DNA of 8,698 nt from Aphodosoma sp045614825 (GTDB lineage: Bacteria > Bacteroidota > Bacteroidia > Bacteroidales > Paludibacteraceae), in NCBI GenBank assembly GCA_045614825.1, contig JAZLDO010000131.1, positions 1 to 8,698 of the forward strand, in the 5' to 3' direction. Of this stretch, positions 1 through 6,044 are shown piece after piece. Positions within the stretch are counted from its first letter, which is position 1; every line of letters begins with the position of its first letter. The notes under the pieces were generated by a model. It was not told the DNA's origin, searched no databases, and was given only the letters and a program-made list of their open reading frames with translations. The position numbers and the translations under genes were made by a program.

Positions 1-1540
1 TTTGAACGTTTGTATTTAGTTAAACTCTCTTTAGGTACATTTATTTCTTTTATGTCAAATGAGTCAGATTCTATGAGTGGAGGAGTTGGATTTAGAATGG
101 TTATAGATGTTAGTGATGAACAATTCGTAAATGCATCTTTACCAATATGACTTATCATTTCTGGGATAGTAATTTCTTTGATTGATGAACATCCATGAAA
201 TGCATATTTACCTATTTTAGTTACTTGGTTAGGAATAGTTATTGATTTTAAAGATTCGCAACCCATAAAAGCCCAATCCATAATTTTGTTAATAGTATTA
301 GGCAAAGTGACTGCTTCAAGAGATGTACACCCTGCAAATAGGCTATCATTAATTGTTGTTACACCATCGGGTATACAAATACATTTTAATGACACGCAAT
401 AATCAAAAGCATGACTTTCAATGTCAATTAAATTATCAGAAAGGATAATATTGGCTAGTTTTATGCAAGTGCTAAATGCGGCATTTTCAATGCATTTGAC
501 ACTGTTTGGTATTATTATAGAAGTGAGAGAAGTACATTTTTCGAAAGCATAAAAACATATTTCTTCTACAGTGTTTGGTATTGTAATTGATTGGAGAGAA
601 GAACAATTTCGGAATACTTCACCCTCAATCCTATTTATTTTTTGAGGTAATTCAACAGATGTGAGCGAAGTACAATTTTCAAAGGCTCCTTTATAAAGAT
701 GGGTTACACTATTGGGAATTGATATAGACTGGAGTGAAGAACAATCTAAAAACGCATAATAACCAACTATTTCTAAACTATTAGGAAGAGTAATCGTTTT
801 TAAGTTCTTACACTGATAGAACGCGTAATCGCAAATACAAGTTGTACCTTCTTTTATATCAATATGAAAATCAATAGGCATCTCGCCTTTGTATTTATAA
901 AAACAATTATTTATATAAATAGGTCCGTCTTGCTGATCATCTAACCATTGAGTACCATCAAAAATATTGCCATCTAAAGATGTTACGCTTTTAGGAATTG
1001 TAATATTTTTAAGAGATTTACAGTCTATGAATGCTTCATATTCTATATTAGTAACACCTTCAGGAATAACGATGCTTGTTAATGAAACACATTCAGCAAA
1101 AGCAGCTTCGCCTATGCAAGTTATCCCATCAGGAAGCGTAATCTCGGGAAGAGACGAACAATTATTAAAAGTATAATCTTGAATTACAGTTACTTTATTC
1201 GGTATGTTGATTGATGAAAGAGCCGTGCAATTAGCAAATGCATAATCATCTATAGTTATAATGCTATTCGGTAATACTATTGAACGAAGCGACGAACATC
1301 CCTCAAAAGCCGAACTCTCAATCTCATTAACACCATTAGGAATTATAATTGATTCAAGAGAGGTGCAACTTTTGAATGTTTCAAACTGAATGGTTTTGAG
1401 TTTTTTAGGTAGTACGATTGATTTGAGTGACTCACAATTAGCAAATGCACACATTTTGATTTCTTTTATGTAATCAGGAATTACAATAGTTTCAAGCAAC
1501 TTGCAATATGAAAAAGCATAAATACCAATTTTAGTAACTT
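1..1540 (-). repeat. Internal 69-bp coding repeats of the LRR gene
   Basis: The DNA carries degenerate repeats of about 69 bp (23 codons) in the coding frame, seen on the plus strand as recurring TGNACAATT-like and AAANGC-like words that encode the C-x-S-L and A-F parts of each leucine-rich repeat. Similar tandem units could recombine and change repeat number. The units have diverged, so recent expansion is not evident. Confidence 0.7.
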
Positions 1541-1694
1541 TGTATTCTACACCTTCATAGATTACTGTTTCTGGAATGTTTATTTCGACTGAATTACAAC
1601 AATAGTCAGCATTGACTATAGTAGCAGTCTTATGTCTATTATTGAATGTATAGCAGATATTATCAATTAAAATTTCTTTCTTTATTTTTTTCAT
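1..1694 (-). CDS. BspA-like leucine-rich-repeat protein, 3' end beyond window
   Basis: The reading frame is open from an ATG at 1694 to the left edge, giving 564 visible residues. After about 50 leading residues it is a run of roughly 21 repeats of about 23 residues. Each has the pattern AFxxCxSLxxIxIPxxVxxI, typical of the BspA/LRR_5 family. One repeat set is interrupted around residues 245-270 by a segment containing NCFYKYKGEMP, an island I know from other Bacteroidales members. The last residues (NPTPPLIESDSF, then VPKESLTKYK) resemble the usual family C-terminus, so the stop probably lies only a few codons outside. The start is fixed: an in-frame TGA at 1724-1722 and no start codon between it and 1694 exclude a longer N-terminus. 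The N-terminus MKKIKKEILIDN is hydrophilic, so there is no signal peptide and the protein is probably cytoplasmic, unlike secreted BspA adhesins. The ATG overlaps the stop of the upstream nuclease gene (ATGA), which suggests translational coupling. The ligand is unknown. Confidence 0.9.
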   Translation of the reverse strand, partial: MKKIKKEILIDNICYTFNNRHKTATIVNADYCCNSVEINIPETVIYEGVEYKVTKIGIYAFSYCKLLETIVIPDYIKEIKMCAFANCESLKSIVLPKKLKTIQFETFKSCTSLESIIIPNGVNEIESSAFEGCSSLRSIVLPNSIITIDDYAFANCTALSSINIPNKVTVIQDYTFNNCSSLPEITLPDGITCIGEAAFAECVSLTSIVIPEGVTNIEYEAFIDCKSLKNITIPKSVTSLDGNIFDGTQWLDDQQDGPIYINNCFYKYKGEMPIDFHIDIKEGTTCICDYAFYQCKNLKTITLPNSLEIVGYYAFLDCSSLQSISIPNSVTHLYKGAFENCTSLTSVELPQKINRIEGEVFRNCSSLQSITIPNTVEEICFYAFEKCTSLTSIIIPNSVKCIENAAFSTCIKLANIILSDNLIDIESHAFDYCVSLKCICIPDGVTTINDSLFAGCTSLEAVTLPNTINKIMDWAFMGCESLKSITIPNQVTKIGKYAFHGCSSIKEITIPEMISHIGKDAFTNCSSLTSITILNPTPPLIESDSFDIKEINVPKESLTKYKRS

Positions 1695-2617
1695 AGGGTA
1701 GAGAGATGTTTTAAATATCGTTCAACAAGGTAATCTATATAATCTTTATGTTCATTCTCATAATTTTTTAAGTATTCAATGACTTTTTGGTAGGTGATAT
1801 GGTGGAAATTAATTCCATCAGCTTCTGCAATTGAAGCAAAAGCTTCTATTTCTTCTTGATGTTCTTTTGCTTCTTCTGTGCCAGGAACATCGTACCAGAG
1901 GTACAATAGTGTGAAGTTTTTGTCATAGTTAGATTTTAATCCAAGGATGTGTTTTATTAATTGAGATGCATCTAAATGCTTAGTTTCTCTTAAATTGTCT
2001 ATGGATTCTTTTATTTCACAATTTTCAACGTGATGATTCTCGTCATGTATAGCCTGTGCTAATTTTTCTATGTTTGGTAAGTCTTTCCATAATGATTTTT
2101 TAGTATAAGAATCTTGTATATGGGAATTTTTATTTCTTTTTTTAGTATATGGTTCTGTGAATTTTGATTCTATGGCAAAATTATTAGTATCAGTTGTAAT
2201 AACTACATCTAAATGTGGTGGATATCCTCCTATTCCTTTTATTGGATTTTTAGATTCAAATTTAAATACTATTCCTTTTTTTTCGACCTTATTATTCTTA
2301 AAACCTAATGCTTCTAAAAGAGGAGATATGTTATTTTTTTCTTGCCAATATTGAAACAGATTAACTACTATGGCAGACGAAGAAAATGTTGCTTTCATAG
2401 GTGCACGCCTCGTTGTTGTGTCTCGAATTTCTCCGCCTGAACCTTTATTATAATCATTTTTATTATCTTCTGATAATTTAGCATAAAGATTTTTATTGTA
2501 GTCATCGAAATATATTTTATTACCTGTTTCACTTCCTATTGTGCCAGGAAGTAATGTAAAACCTTTACGTTCTGCCCAAGATTTTTGTTTGAGTTTAATA
2601 AATTCTAATGCTGTCAT
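1691..2617 (-). CDS. PD-(D/E)XK nuclease-like protein (restriction endonuclease-like)
   Basis: This 308-residue soluble protein carries a recognisable PD-(D/E)XK core. PPHLDVVI (residues 133-140) supplies the aspartate D137, and AIESKF (148-153) supplies E150 and K152, with a strand between them. A conserved-looking SSSAIVVNLFQYW segment (79-91) and a C-terminal LLYLWYD strand (237-243) match my memory of a family often labelled PGN_0703-like putative restriction endonuclease. The catalytic residues appear intact. No methyltransferase or specificity subunit lies next to it in the window, so it is not a complete classical restriction-modification unit here. A TTTG-N19-TACCTTTG promoter lies 38 bp upstream of the start. 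The stop codon overlaps the ATG of the leucine-rich-repeat gene, so the two are probably made together. No signal peptide or membrane segment is visible. Substrate (invader DNA, RNA or other) is unknown. The fold call is fairly secure; the biological role is inference. Confidence 0.7.
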   Translation of the reverse strand: MTALEFIKLKQKSWAERKGFTLLPGTIGSETGNKIYFDDYNKNLYAKLSEDNKNDYNKGSGGEIRDTTTRRAPMKATFSSSAIVVNLFQYWQEKNNISPLLEALGFKNNKVEKKGIVFKFESKNPIKGIGGYPPHLDVVITTDTNNFAIESKFTEPYTKKRNKNSHIQDSYTKKSLWKDLPNIEKLAQAIHDENHHVENCEIKESIDNLRETKHLDASQLIKHILGLKSNYDKNFTLLYLWYDVPGTEEAKEHQEEIEAFASIAEADGINFHHITYQKVIEYLKNYENEHKDYIDYLVERYLKHLSTL

Positions 2618-2654
2618 AACTTTTACATTTTAAGGTTAATACTAAATTTTGACA

Positions 2655-2685
2655 CAAAGGTAATCTTTTTTATTTATTTGTCAAA
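2655..2685 (-). promoter_or_regulatory. Bacteroidota-type promoter for the nuclease-LRR pair
   Basis: On the minus strand a TTTG box (2685-2682) is followed after 19 nt by TACCTTTG (2662-2655), an exact match to the Bacteroides TTTG / TAnnTTTG consensus with normal spacing. Transcription would start near 2650, giving a leader of about 30 nt before the ATG at 2617. The -33 box overlaps the last codons of the 78-residue ORF, so the nuclease and repeat genes can be expressed independently of it. Confidence 0.7.
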
Positions 2686-2917
2686 CTTTTTTGTTATTTG
2701 TGAGTGAGTTTTTAATAAATGTTTTAAAATTATCTTTGTCGTTTTGCTGGTTAATTTCTGAATCGGTCGAATTTTCTGAATCGAGGTTATCTAGTTCGGA
2801 TGGTTTATTAGAATCCCATTTTGTACTCCATAAGAGTCGGAATTCTCGTCGTTGTTTGCATTCTTCTGGTGTTAGAATGGCTGATTTTTTAATTACAATG
2901 TTTCGTTTTGTTTTCAT
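2681..2917 (-). CDS. Small hypothetical protein, 78 aa
   Basis: I do not recognise this protein. It has a basic N-terminus (MKTKRNIVIKKSAI), then LTPEECKQRREFRLLWSTKW (residues 16-35), which looks like a short amphipathic helix, followed by a polar tail rich in D, S, N and E. There is no helix-turn-helix, signal peptide or membrane segment. It lies 63 bp upstream of the nuclease start on the same strand, with the nuclease promoter touching its 3' end. Its own promoter is not clear; a GC hairpin lies about 44 bp upstream of its start. The amino-acid make-up (charged, few cysteines, single tryptophans) looks more protein-like than the overlapping plus-strand frame. It could be a small partner of the nuclease pair, an unrelated accessory protein, or a chance ORF. 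Confidence 0.5.
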   Translation of the reverse strand: MKTKRNIVIKKSAILTPEECKQRREFRLLWSTKWDSNKPSELDNLDSENSTDSEINQQNDKDNFKTFIKNSLTNNKKV

Positions 2918-2960
2918 ACTGATTATTGTTTTAATAGGTTTAATATTTTGTCAAATTAAA

Positions 2961-2976
2961 AAGGGTGCTCCCCCTT
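2961..2976 (-). terminator. GC hairpin followed by T-run, terminator- or attenuator-like
   Basis: AAGGG (2961-2965) pairs with CCCTT (2972-2976) around a 6-nt loop. Read on the minus strand the stem is followed by TTTAATTT, the layout of a weak intrinsic terminator. It stands about 44 bp before the start of the 78-residue ORF, so it could act as a leader attenuator or end an unseen minus-strand transcript. The stem is short (5 bp), hence low confidence. Confidence 0.3.
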
Positions 2977-3021
2977 ATATATAATACGATTATCGATTTT
3001 AATTTTGGAGCTTATTTTTTG

Positions 3022-3060
3022 TTTAAATGTTAAAAAAAAGTCTATTTTTTAACATTTAAA
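3022..3060. repeat. Perfect 16-bp inverted repeat with 7-nt loop
   Basis: TTTAAATGTTAAAAAA (3022-3037) and its exact reverse complement (3045-3060) flank a 7-nt spacer, AAGTCTA. The stem contains only one G-C pair besides A-T pairs. Either strand could form a hairpin, with a U-run inside one arm. It sits between divergent genes, where a terminator is not needed by the visible genes, so it may end a small unseen transcript or bind a dimeric protein. Confidence 0.75.
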
Positions 3061-3312
3061 ATTTTATTGTTTTGAAAATTAGTGGTTTGTGTATTTAGAT
3101 AAATGTGTAGTATTTATATATATTTAACTAAATATTTACAAAATTTAACTTTAGGAGGTGTTTTATAGCTGTAAAAATGGGAATTTTTATACAAAATAGA
3201 GTGAATTTTATTGATTTTGTTAATGTTTTTTTGAGTAAAAATTCTTATTTTTTCGTGTTTTTATCAAATTTCGTATAAAATATACTAAAAAAAGATATCA
3301 TTTCCTGCAGGT

Positions 3313-3332
3313 GGACACAGCACGCTGTGTCC
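3313..3332. repeat. GGACACAGC palindrome, dispersed-repeat type
   Basis: GGACACAGC (3313-3321) and GCTGTGTCC (3324-3332) are perfect 9-nt complements around AC, followed by CTAC. Its GC content stands out from the surrounding A/T-rich DNA. I recall similar GTAGGGACACAGC-type palindromes scattered between genes in Bacteroidota genomes, so I read it as a REP-like dispersed element. A terminator role is unlikely because it lacks a following T-run. Confidence 0.55.
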
Positions 3333-3338
3333 CTACTT

Positions 3339-3358
3339 TGTGGATAAGTTGTGTAAAT
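3339..3358 (-). promoter_or_regulatory. Perfect DnaA box plus a degenerate neighbour
   Basis: TGTGGATAA at 3339-3347 is the exact complement of the consensus DnaA box TTATCCACA. Eleven bases on, 3350-3358 reads ATTTACACA on the minus strand, one mismatch from TTWTNCACA. A further near-match, TTATACAAA, lies at 3187-3195 on the plus strand. The boxes lie about 50 bp upstream of the ftsK promoter, so DnaA could affect ftsK transcription. A replication origin is possible but unproven. Confidence 0.35.
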
Positions 3359-3374
3359 TGAAAGTGAATTATTT

Positions 3375-3406
3375 TATGGTGATATGGAAATAAATTCGTA
3401 ACTTTG
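3375..3406 (+). promoter_or_regulatory. ftsK operon promoter
   Basis: TAACTTTG (3399-3406) matches the Bacteroides -7 consensus TAnnTTTG exactly, and TATG (3375-3378) is a three-of-four match to the TTTG -33 box with a 20-nt spacer. Transcription would start near 3411, leaving a leader of about 55 nt that contains the ACAGATA repeat. Confidence 0.6.
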
Positions 3407-3424
3407 CACGTTATATGTTAGAGT

Positions 3425-3447
3425 ACAGATAACAGATTACAGATAAT
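3425..3447 (+). repeat. ACAGATA heptamer array in the ftsK leader
   Basis: Three consecutive heptamers, ACAGATA, ACAGATT and ACAGATA, occupy 3425-3445. Flanking heptads (TTAGAGT before, ATAGAAA after) look like decayed copies. The array lies between the predicted transcription start and the ATG of ftsK, so it would be transcribed. The unit contains TAA when repeated, so unlike the TGCACAA array it could not lie in an open frame. Confidence 0.6.
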
Positions 3448-3466
3448 AGAAAATATTTTATAAATT

Positions 3467-6013
3467 ATGAAAGGGGATAAAAAGAAAGAGAGTAAAGTTA
3501 AGAAAGAGAAGCAACCGAGTAAGGTTATGATGTTTTTGCGAGATGAGCGTTTTCATTTTGCGCTTGGGGTAGTGATGTTTTTTGTGTCGCTATATGTGTT
3601 GTTGGCTTTGGTGTCGTGTTTCTTTACGGGCGGGGCTGACCAAAGTATTGTGTTGGCTGATGGTGTGTCGCGCGCTGATATGAAACGTCAGGTGCTGAAT
3701 TGGACTGGGGTGAATGGTGCGTTGATGGCTAACTATTTGATTAATGAATGTTTTGGTGTGTCGGTGTTTGCGCTTTTGTTGAGTGCGTTTGCTGTGTCGA
3801 TACGTTTGTTGGGGGTTGAGGTGAATGCTTTGTGGAAATGGATTTTGTTTCCACTACTATTCATAGTGTGGGCTCCGCTGATGATGGATTTCTTCTTTGG
3901 TGGTTTGTTGGCTACGTCGTTTGTTAATATCGGTGGCGCGTATGGTGCTTATTTGTCGGATTACTTGATTTCTAATATAGGTTTGCCAGGTACGTTCTTC
4001 GTTATACTTGGCTCGTTTATAGTGTTCGCTGGATTTACATTCTCGGCTACTATTCCTGCAGTGCAGAATTTGTTTATTAGTAAGAAGAGATATAATGGAG
4101 AGGTGGCAATGTCAGACCAATCAGACGATTCAGACCAGTCGGACTTATCTGACACACCAGATGAGGTTGTCGATATTGAGGATGAATTAGAGGGTATTGA
4201 AATTGTTGAAGAGGTTGCAGATGATATTGAAGATAATGCACAATTTGATGAAATCGAAATTATTGAAGATATATCAGAACAGAAAGAGGTCTTTGTTGAG
4301 GAGATTTCAGATGATGCACAATGCATAATGCACAATGCACAATCAGATGAAGAAGATGTAGAAGTTGTGGAGGTTGAAGTGGATAAAGTAGAAGAGATAT
4401 CTGTTATGTCTGCCGATGATTCTTCTAAATTGAGCGAGCATTCTACTGGTATTGAGATAGAATCGGTGGAGGCAAAAGAGGAGGAGAGAGTAGAGGAGAA
4501 TCTTGAGCCTTACGACCCTACGTTGGATTTGTCGTATTACAAATATCCTACGCTCGACCTTTTGAAAGAGTATCCTAATCAGACTATTACGTTGTCGGAA
4601 GAGGAGAAGATGGCTAATCGTGTGAAGATTACCACTACGTTGAAGAACTTCGGTATCGGTGTGAAGAAGATATTTGAGACTATTGGTCCGACTATTACGT
4701 TGTATGAAATTGTACCTGAAGATGGTGTCAGAATATCGAAGATTAAGAATCTTGAGTCGGATATTATGTTGTCGCTTGCGGCTACGGGTATTCGTATTAT
4801 TGCACCTATGCCAGGTAAGGGTACGATTGGTATTGAGGTGCCAAATTTGAACCCGAAAATCGTGTCGATGCATGCAACTATTGCATCAAAGAAATTCCAA
4901 GAGTCGAAGATGGAATTGCCAGTTGCTTTGGGGCGTACGATTACAAACGAAGTGTTTATGTTCGACTTGGCTAAGGCTCCGCACTTGCTTGTGGCAGGTG
5001 CTTCAGGTCAGGGTAAATCAGTTGGATTGAATGCTATCATCACCTCTTTGCTTTATAAAAAACACCCTTCGCAATTGAAGTTTGTGTTGGTTGACCCTAA
5101 GATGGTAGAGTTTAGCATGTATCGTAATATAGATAGACACTTCTTGGCTCAGATACCAGATGCCGAAACACCAGTTATCACCGATACATCGTTAGTGCTT
5201 TCGACTCTCAATTCGCTTGTGCAAGAGATGGAAGACCGTTATAAATTGTTGATGGATGCCAATGTGCGTAATATCAAAGAGTATAATGAGAAATTCATCA
5301 ATCGTCGTTTGAATCCTTATAAAGGACATAAATATTTGCCGTATATTGTGATTATTATCGATGAGTTTGGCGACTTTATTATGACTGCGGGTAAAGAGGT
5401 TGAGACACCTATTGCACGTATAGCTCAAAAGGCGCGTGCCGTGGGTATGCACTTGATTTTGGCTACACAACGTCCATCGGTGAATATTATCACAGGTGTG
5501 ATTAAAGCCAATTTCCCAGCGCGTATGGCATTTAAGGTGTCGAGCGGTATTGACTCGAAGACTATTCTCGACCAATCGGGAGCACAGCAGTTGGTGGGTA
5601 AAGGCGACTTGTTGTATTTGCAAGGCGACTCGCCAGTGCGTGTACAATGTGCGTTTGTCGATACACCTGAAGTGGAAAAAGTGGTGGAATATATCAGTGA
5701 ACAACAAGGTTATCCAGCACCATTCGAATTGCCAGAACCACCAGTGCCAGAGGGTGAAAACAAAGATTTGTCGGGCGTGGATTTGTCGAAACGCGACCCA
5801 TATTTTGAAGAAGTGGCCCGTTTTGTGGTTACAAGTCAGATGGGTTCGACAAGCTATATTCAACGTAAATACAATATTGGTTTCAACCGTGCAGGTCGTA
5901 TTATGGACCAATTGGAAGTGGCAGGTATAGTAGGTCCAGCACGTGGTAGTAAGCCTCGCGAAGTGCTTGTGTCGTCGGAAGTTGAATTGGAAAGTATGTT
6001 GTCGTCGATGTGA
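3467..6013 (+). CDS. ftsK: DNA translocase FtsK
   Basis: FtsK/SpoIIIE family ATP-driven DNA pump, which anchors at the division septum and moves the chromosome terminus into the daughter cells. The 848 residues show a basic N-terminus, about four membrane segments (near 30-52, 97-115, 123-145 and 173-196) and a strongly acidic linker (about 211-345). The motor follows, with Walker A GASGQGKS (511-518), Walker B IVIIIDEFGD (627-636) and ATQRPSVNIITG (666-677). The winged-helix gamma domain is at about 777-836, with NRAGRIMDQLEVAGIVG (807-823); in this family it reads orientation signals in the DNA. Length is normal for Bacteroidota. The linker contains two DNA-level repeats: five SDx triplets and a TGCACAA heptamer array giving the out-of-character peptide CIMHNAQ. 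The start follows an A/T-rich leader without a Shine-Dalgarno site, as is usual in the phylum. A LolA-like gene follows after 31 bp, the same neighbour as in E. coli. Confidence 0.97.
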   Translation: MKGDKKKESKVKKEKQPSKVMMFLRDERFHFALGVVMFFVSLYVLLALVSCFFTGGADQSIVLADGVSRADMKRQVLNWTGVNGALMANYLINECFGVSVFALLLSAFAVSIRLLGVEVNALWKWILFPLLFIVWAPLMMDFFFGGLLATSFVNIGGAYGAYLSDYLISNIGLPGTFFVILGSFIVFAGFTFSATIPAVQNLFISKKRYNGEVAMSDQSDDSDQSDLSDTPDEVVDIEDELEGIEIVEEVADDIEDNAQFDEIEIIEDISEQKEVFVEEISDDAQCIMHNAQSDEEDVEVVEVEVDKVEEISVMSADDSSKLSEHSTGIEIESVEAKEEERVEENLEPYDPTLDLSYYKYPTLDLLKEYPNQTITLSEEEKMANRVKITTTLKNFGIGVKKIFETIGPTITLYEIVPEDGVRISKIKNLESDIMLSLAATGIRIIAPMPGKGTIGIEVPNLNPKIVSMHATIASKKFQESKMELPVALGRTITNEVFMFDLAKAPHLLVAGASGQGKSVGLNAIITSLLYKKHPSQLKFVLVDPKMVEFSMYRNIDRHFLAQIPDAETPVITDTSLVLSTLNSLVQEMEDRYKLLMDANVRNIKEYNEKFINRRLNPYKGHKYLPYIVIIIDEFGDFIMTAGKEVETPIARIAQKARAVGMHLILATQRPSVNIITGVIKANFPARMAFKVSSGIDSKTILDQSGAQQLVGKGDLLYLQGDSPVRVQCAFVDTPEVEKVVEYISEQQGYPAPFELPEPPVPEGENKDLSGVDLSKRDPYFEEVARFVVTSQMGSTSYIQRKYNIGFNRAGRIMDQLEVAGIVGPARGSKPREVLVSSEVELESMLSSM
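4112..4156 (+). repeat. Five 9-nt repeats (SDx) in the ftsK linker
   Basis: Five tandem 9-mers with consensus TCAGACCAA encode SDQ, SDD, SDQ, SDL and SDT (residues 216-230) at the beginning of the acidic linker. The unit is a multiple of three, so copy number could change without a frameshift. The linker tolerates length change in this family. Confidence 0.75.
4315..4342 (+). repeat. TGCACAA heptamer array inside ftsK
   Basis: Four exact-length heptamers, TGCACAA with one C-to-T change in the second copy, run from 4315 to 4342. They encode AQCIMHNAQ (residues 284-292), with Cys, Met and His amid an otherwise Glu/Asp/Val/Ile linker. A single further copy, AATGCACAAT, lies at 4235-4244. The reverse complement of the same heptamer is found in the signal peptide of the TlpA-like gene. 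Confidence 0.8.
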
Positions 6014-6044
6014 TGAATAAACTTTTTCGGGAAAGTTAGGTCAA

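Larger units (their letters stand above)
2918..3466. other. 549-bp A/T-rich divergent intergenic region
   Basis: This stretch separates the minus-strand accessory genes from the plus-strand ftsK operon. No credible protein gene is visible. It holds, in order, a GC hairpin, a 16-bp perfect inverted repeat, a long A/T-rich tract (about 3060-3300) with no clear structure, a GGACACAGC palindrome, a DnaA box pair, the ftsK promoter and a heptamer repeat in the ftsK leader. Each is listed separately. Confidence 0.8.

Noticed and set aside
967..1176. 69-codon plus-strand ORF opposite the LRR gene
   Set aside because: It is an antisense shadow of the repeat protein and repeats along with it.
2276..2283. 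Eight-T run (A8 on the coding strand) in the nuclease gene as a phase-variation switch
   Set aside because: The tract is short for slippage, and such runs are common in A/T-rich genes; no alternative frame product is suggested.
2691..2984. 97-codon plus-strand frame opposite the 78-aa gene, with a hydrophobic C-terminal half
   Set aside because: It overlaps the better minus-strand candidate and the hydrophobic stretch arises from T-rich DNA; no promoter on this strand was seen.
3177..3278. A 33-codon plus-strand ORF (MGIFIQNRVNF...) preceded by AGGAGGTG at 3153-3160
   Set aside because: The Shine-Dalgarno-like word is too far (about 16 nt) from the ATG and this phylum rarely uses such sites; the Phe-rich peptide is what A/T-rich random DNA would give.
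3313..3332. GGACACAGC palindrome as a terminator for ftsK-side transcripts
   Set aside because: No T-run follows on either strand and no gene ends nearby.
3961..5930. Long antisense and alternative-frame ORFs within ftsK (124, 176, 239 and 126 codons)
   Set aside because: They are shadows of the ftsK frame with odd compositions (runs of Ser/Ile, or Cys/His/Trp) and no family features.
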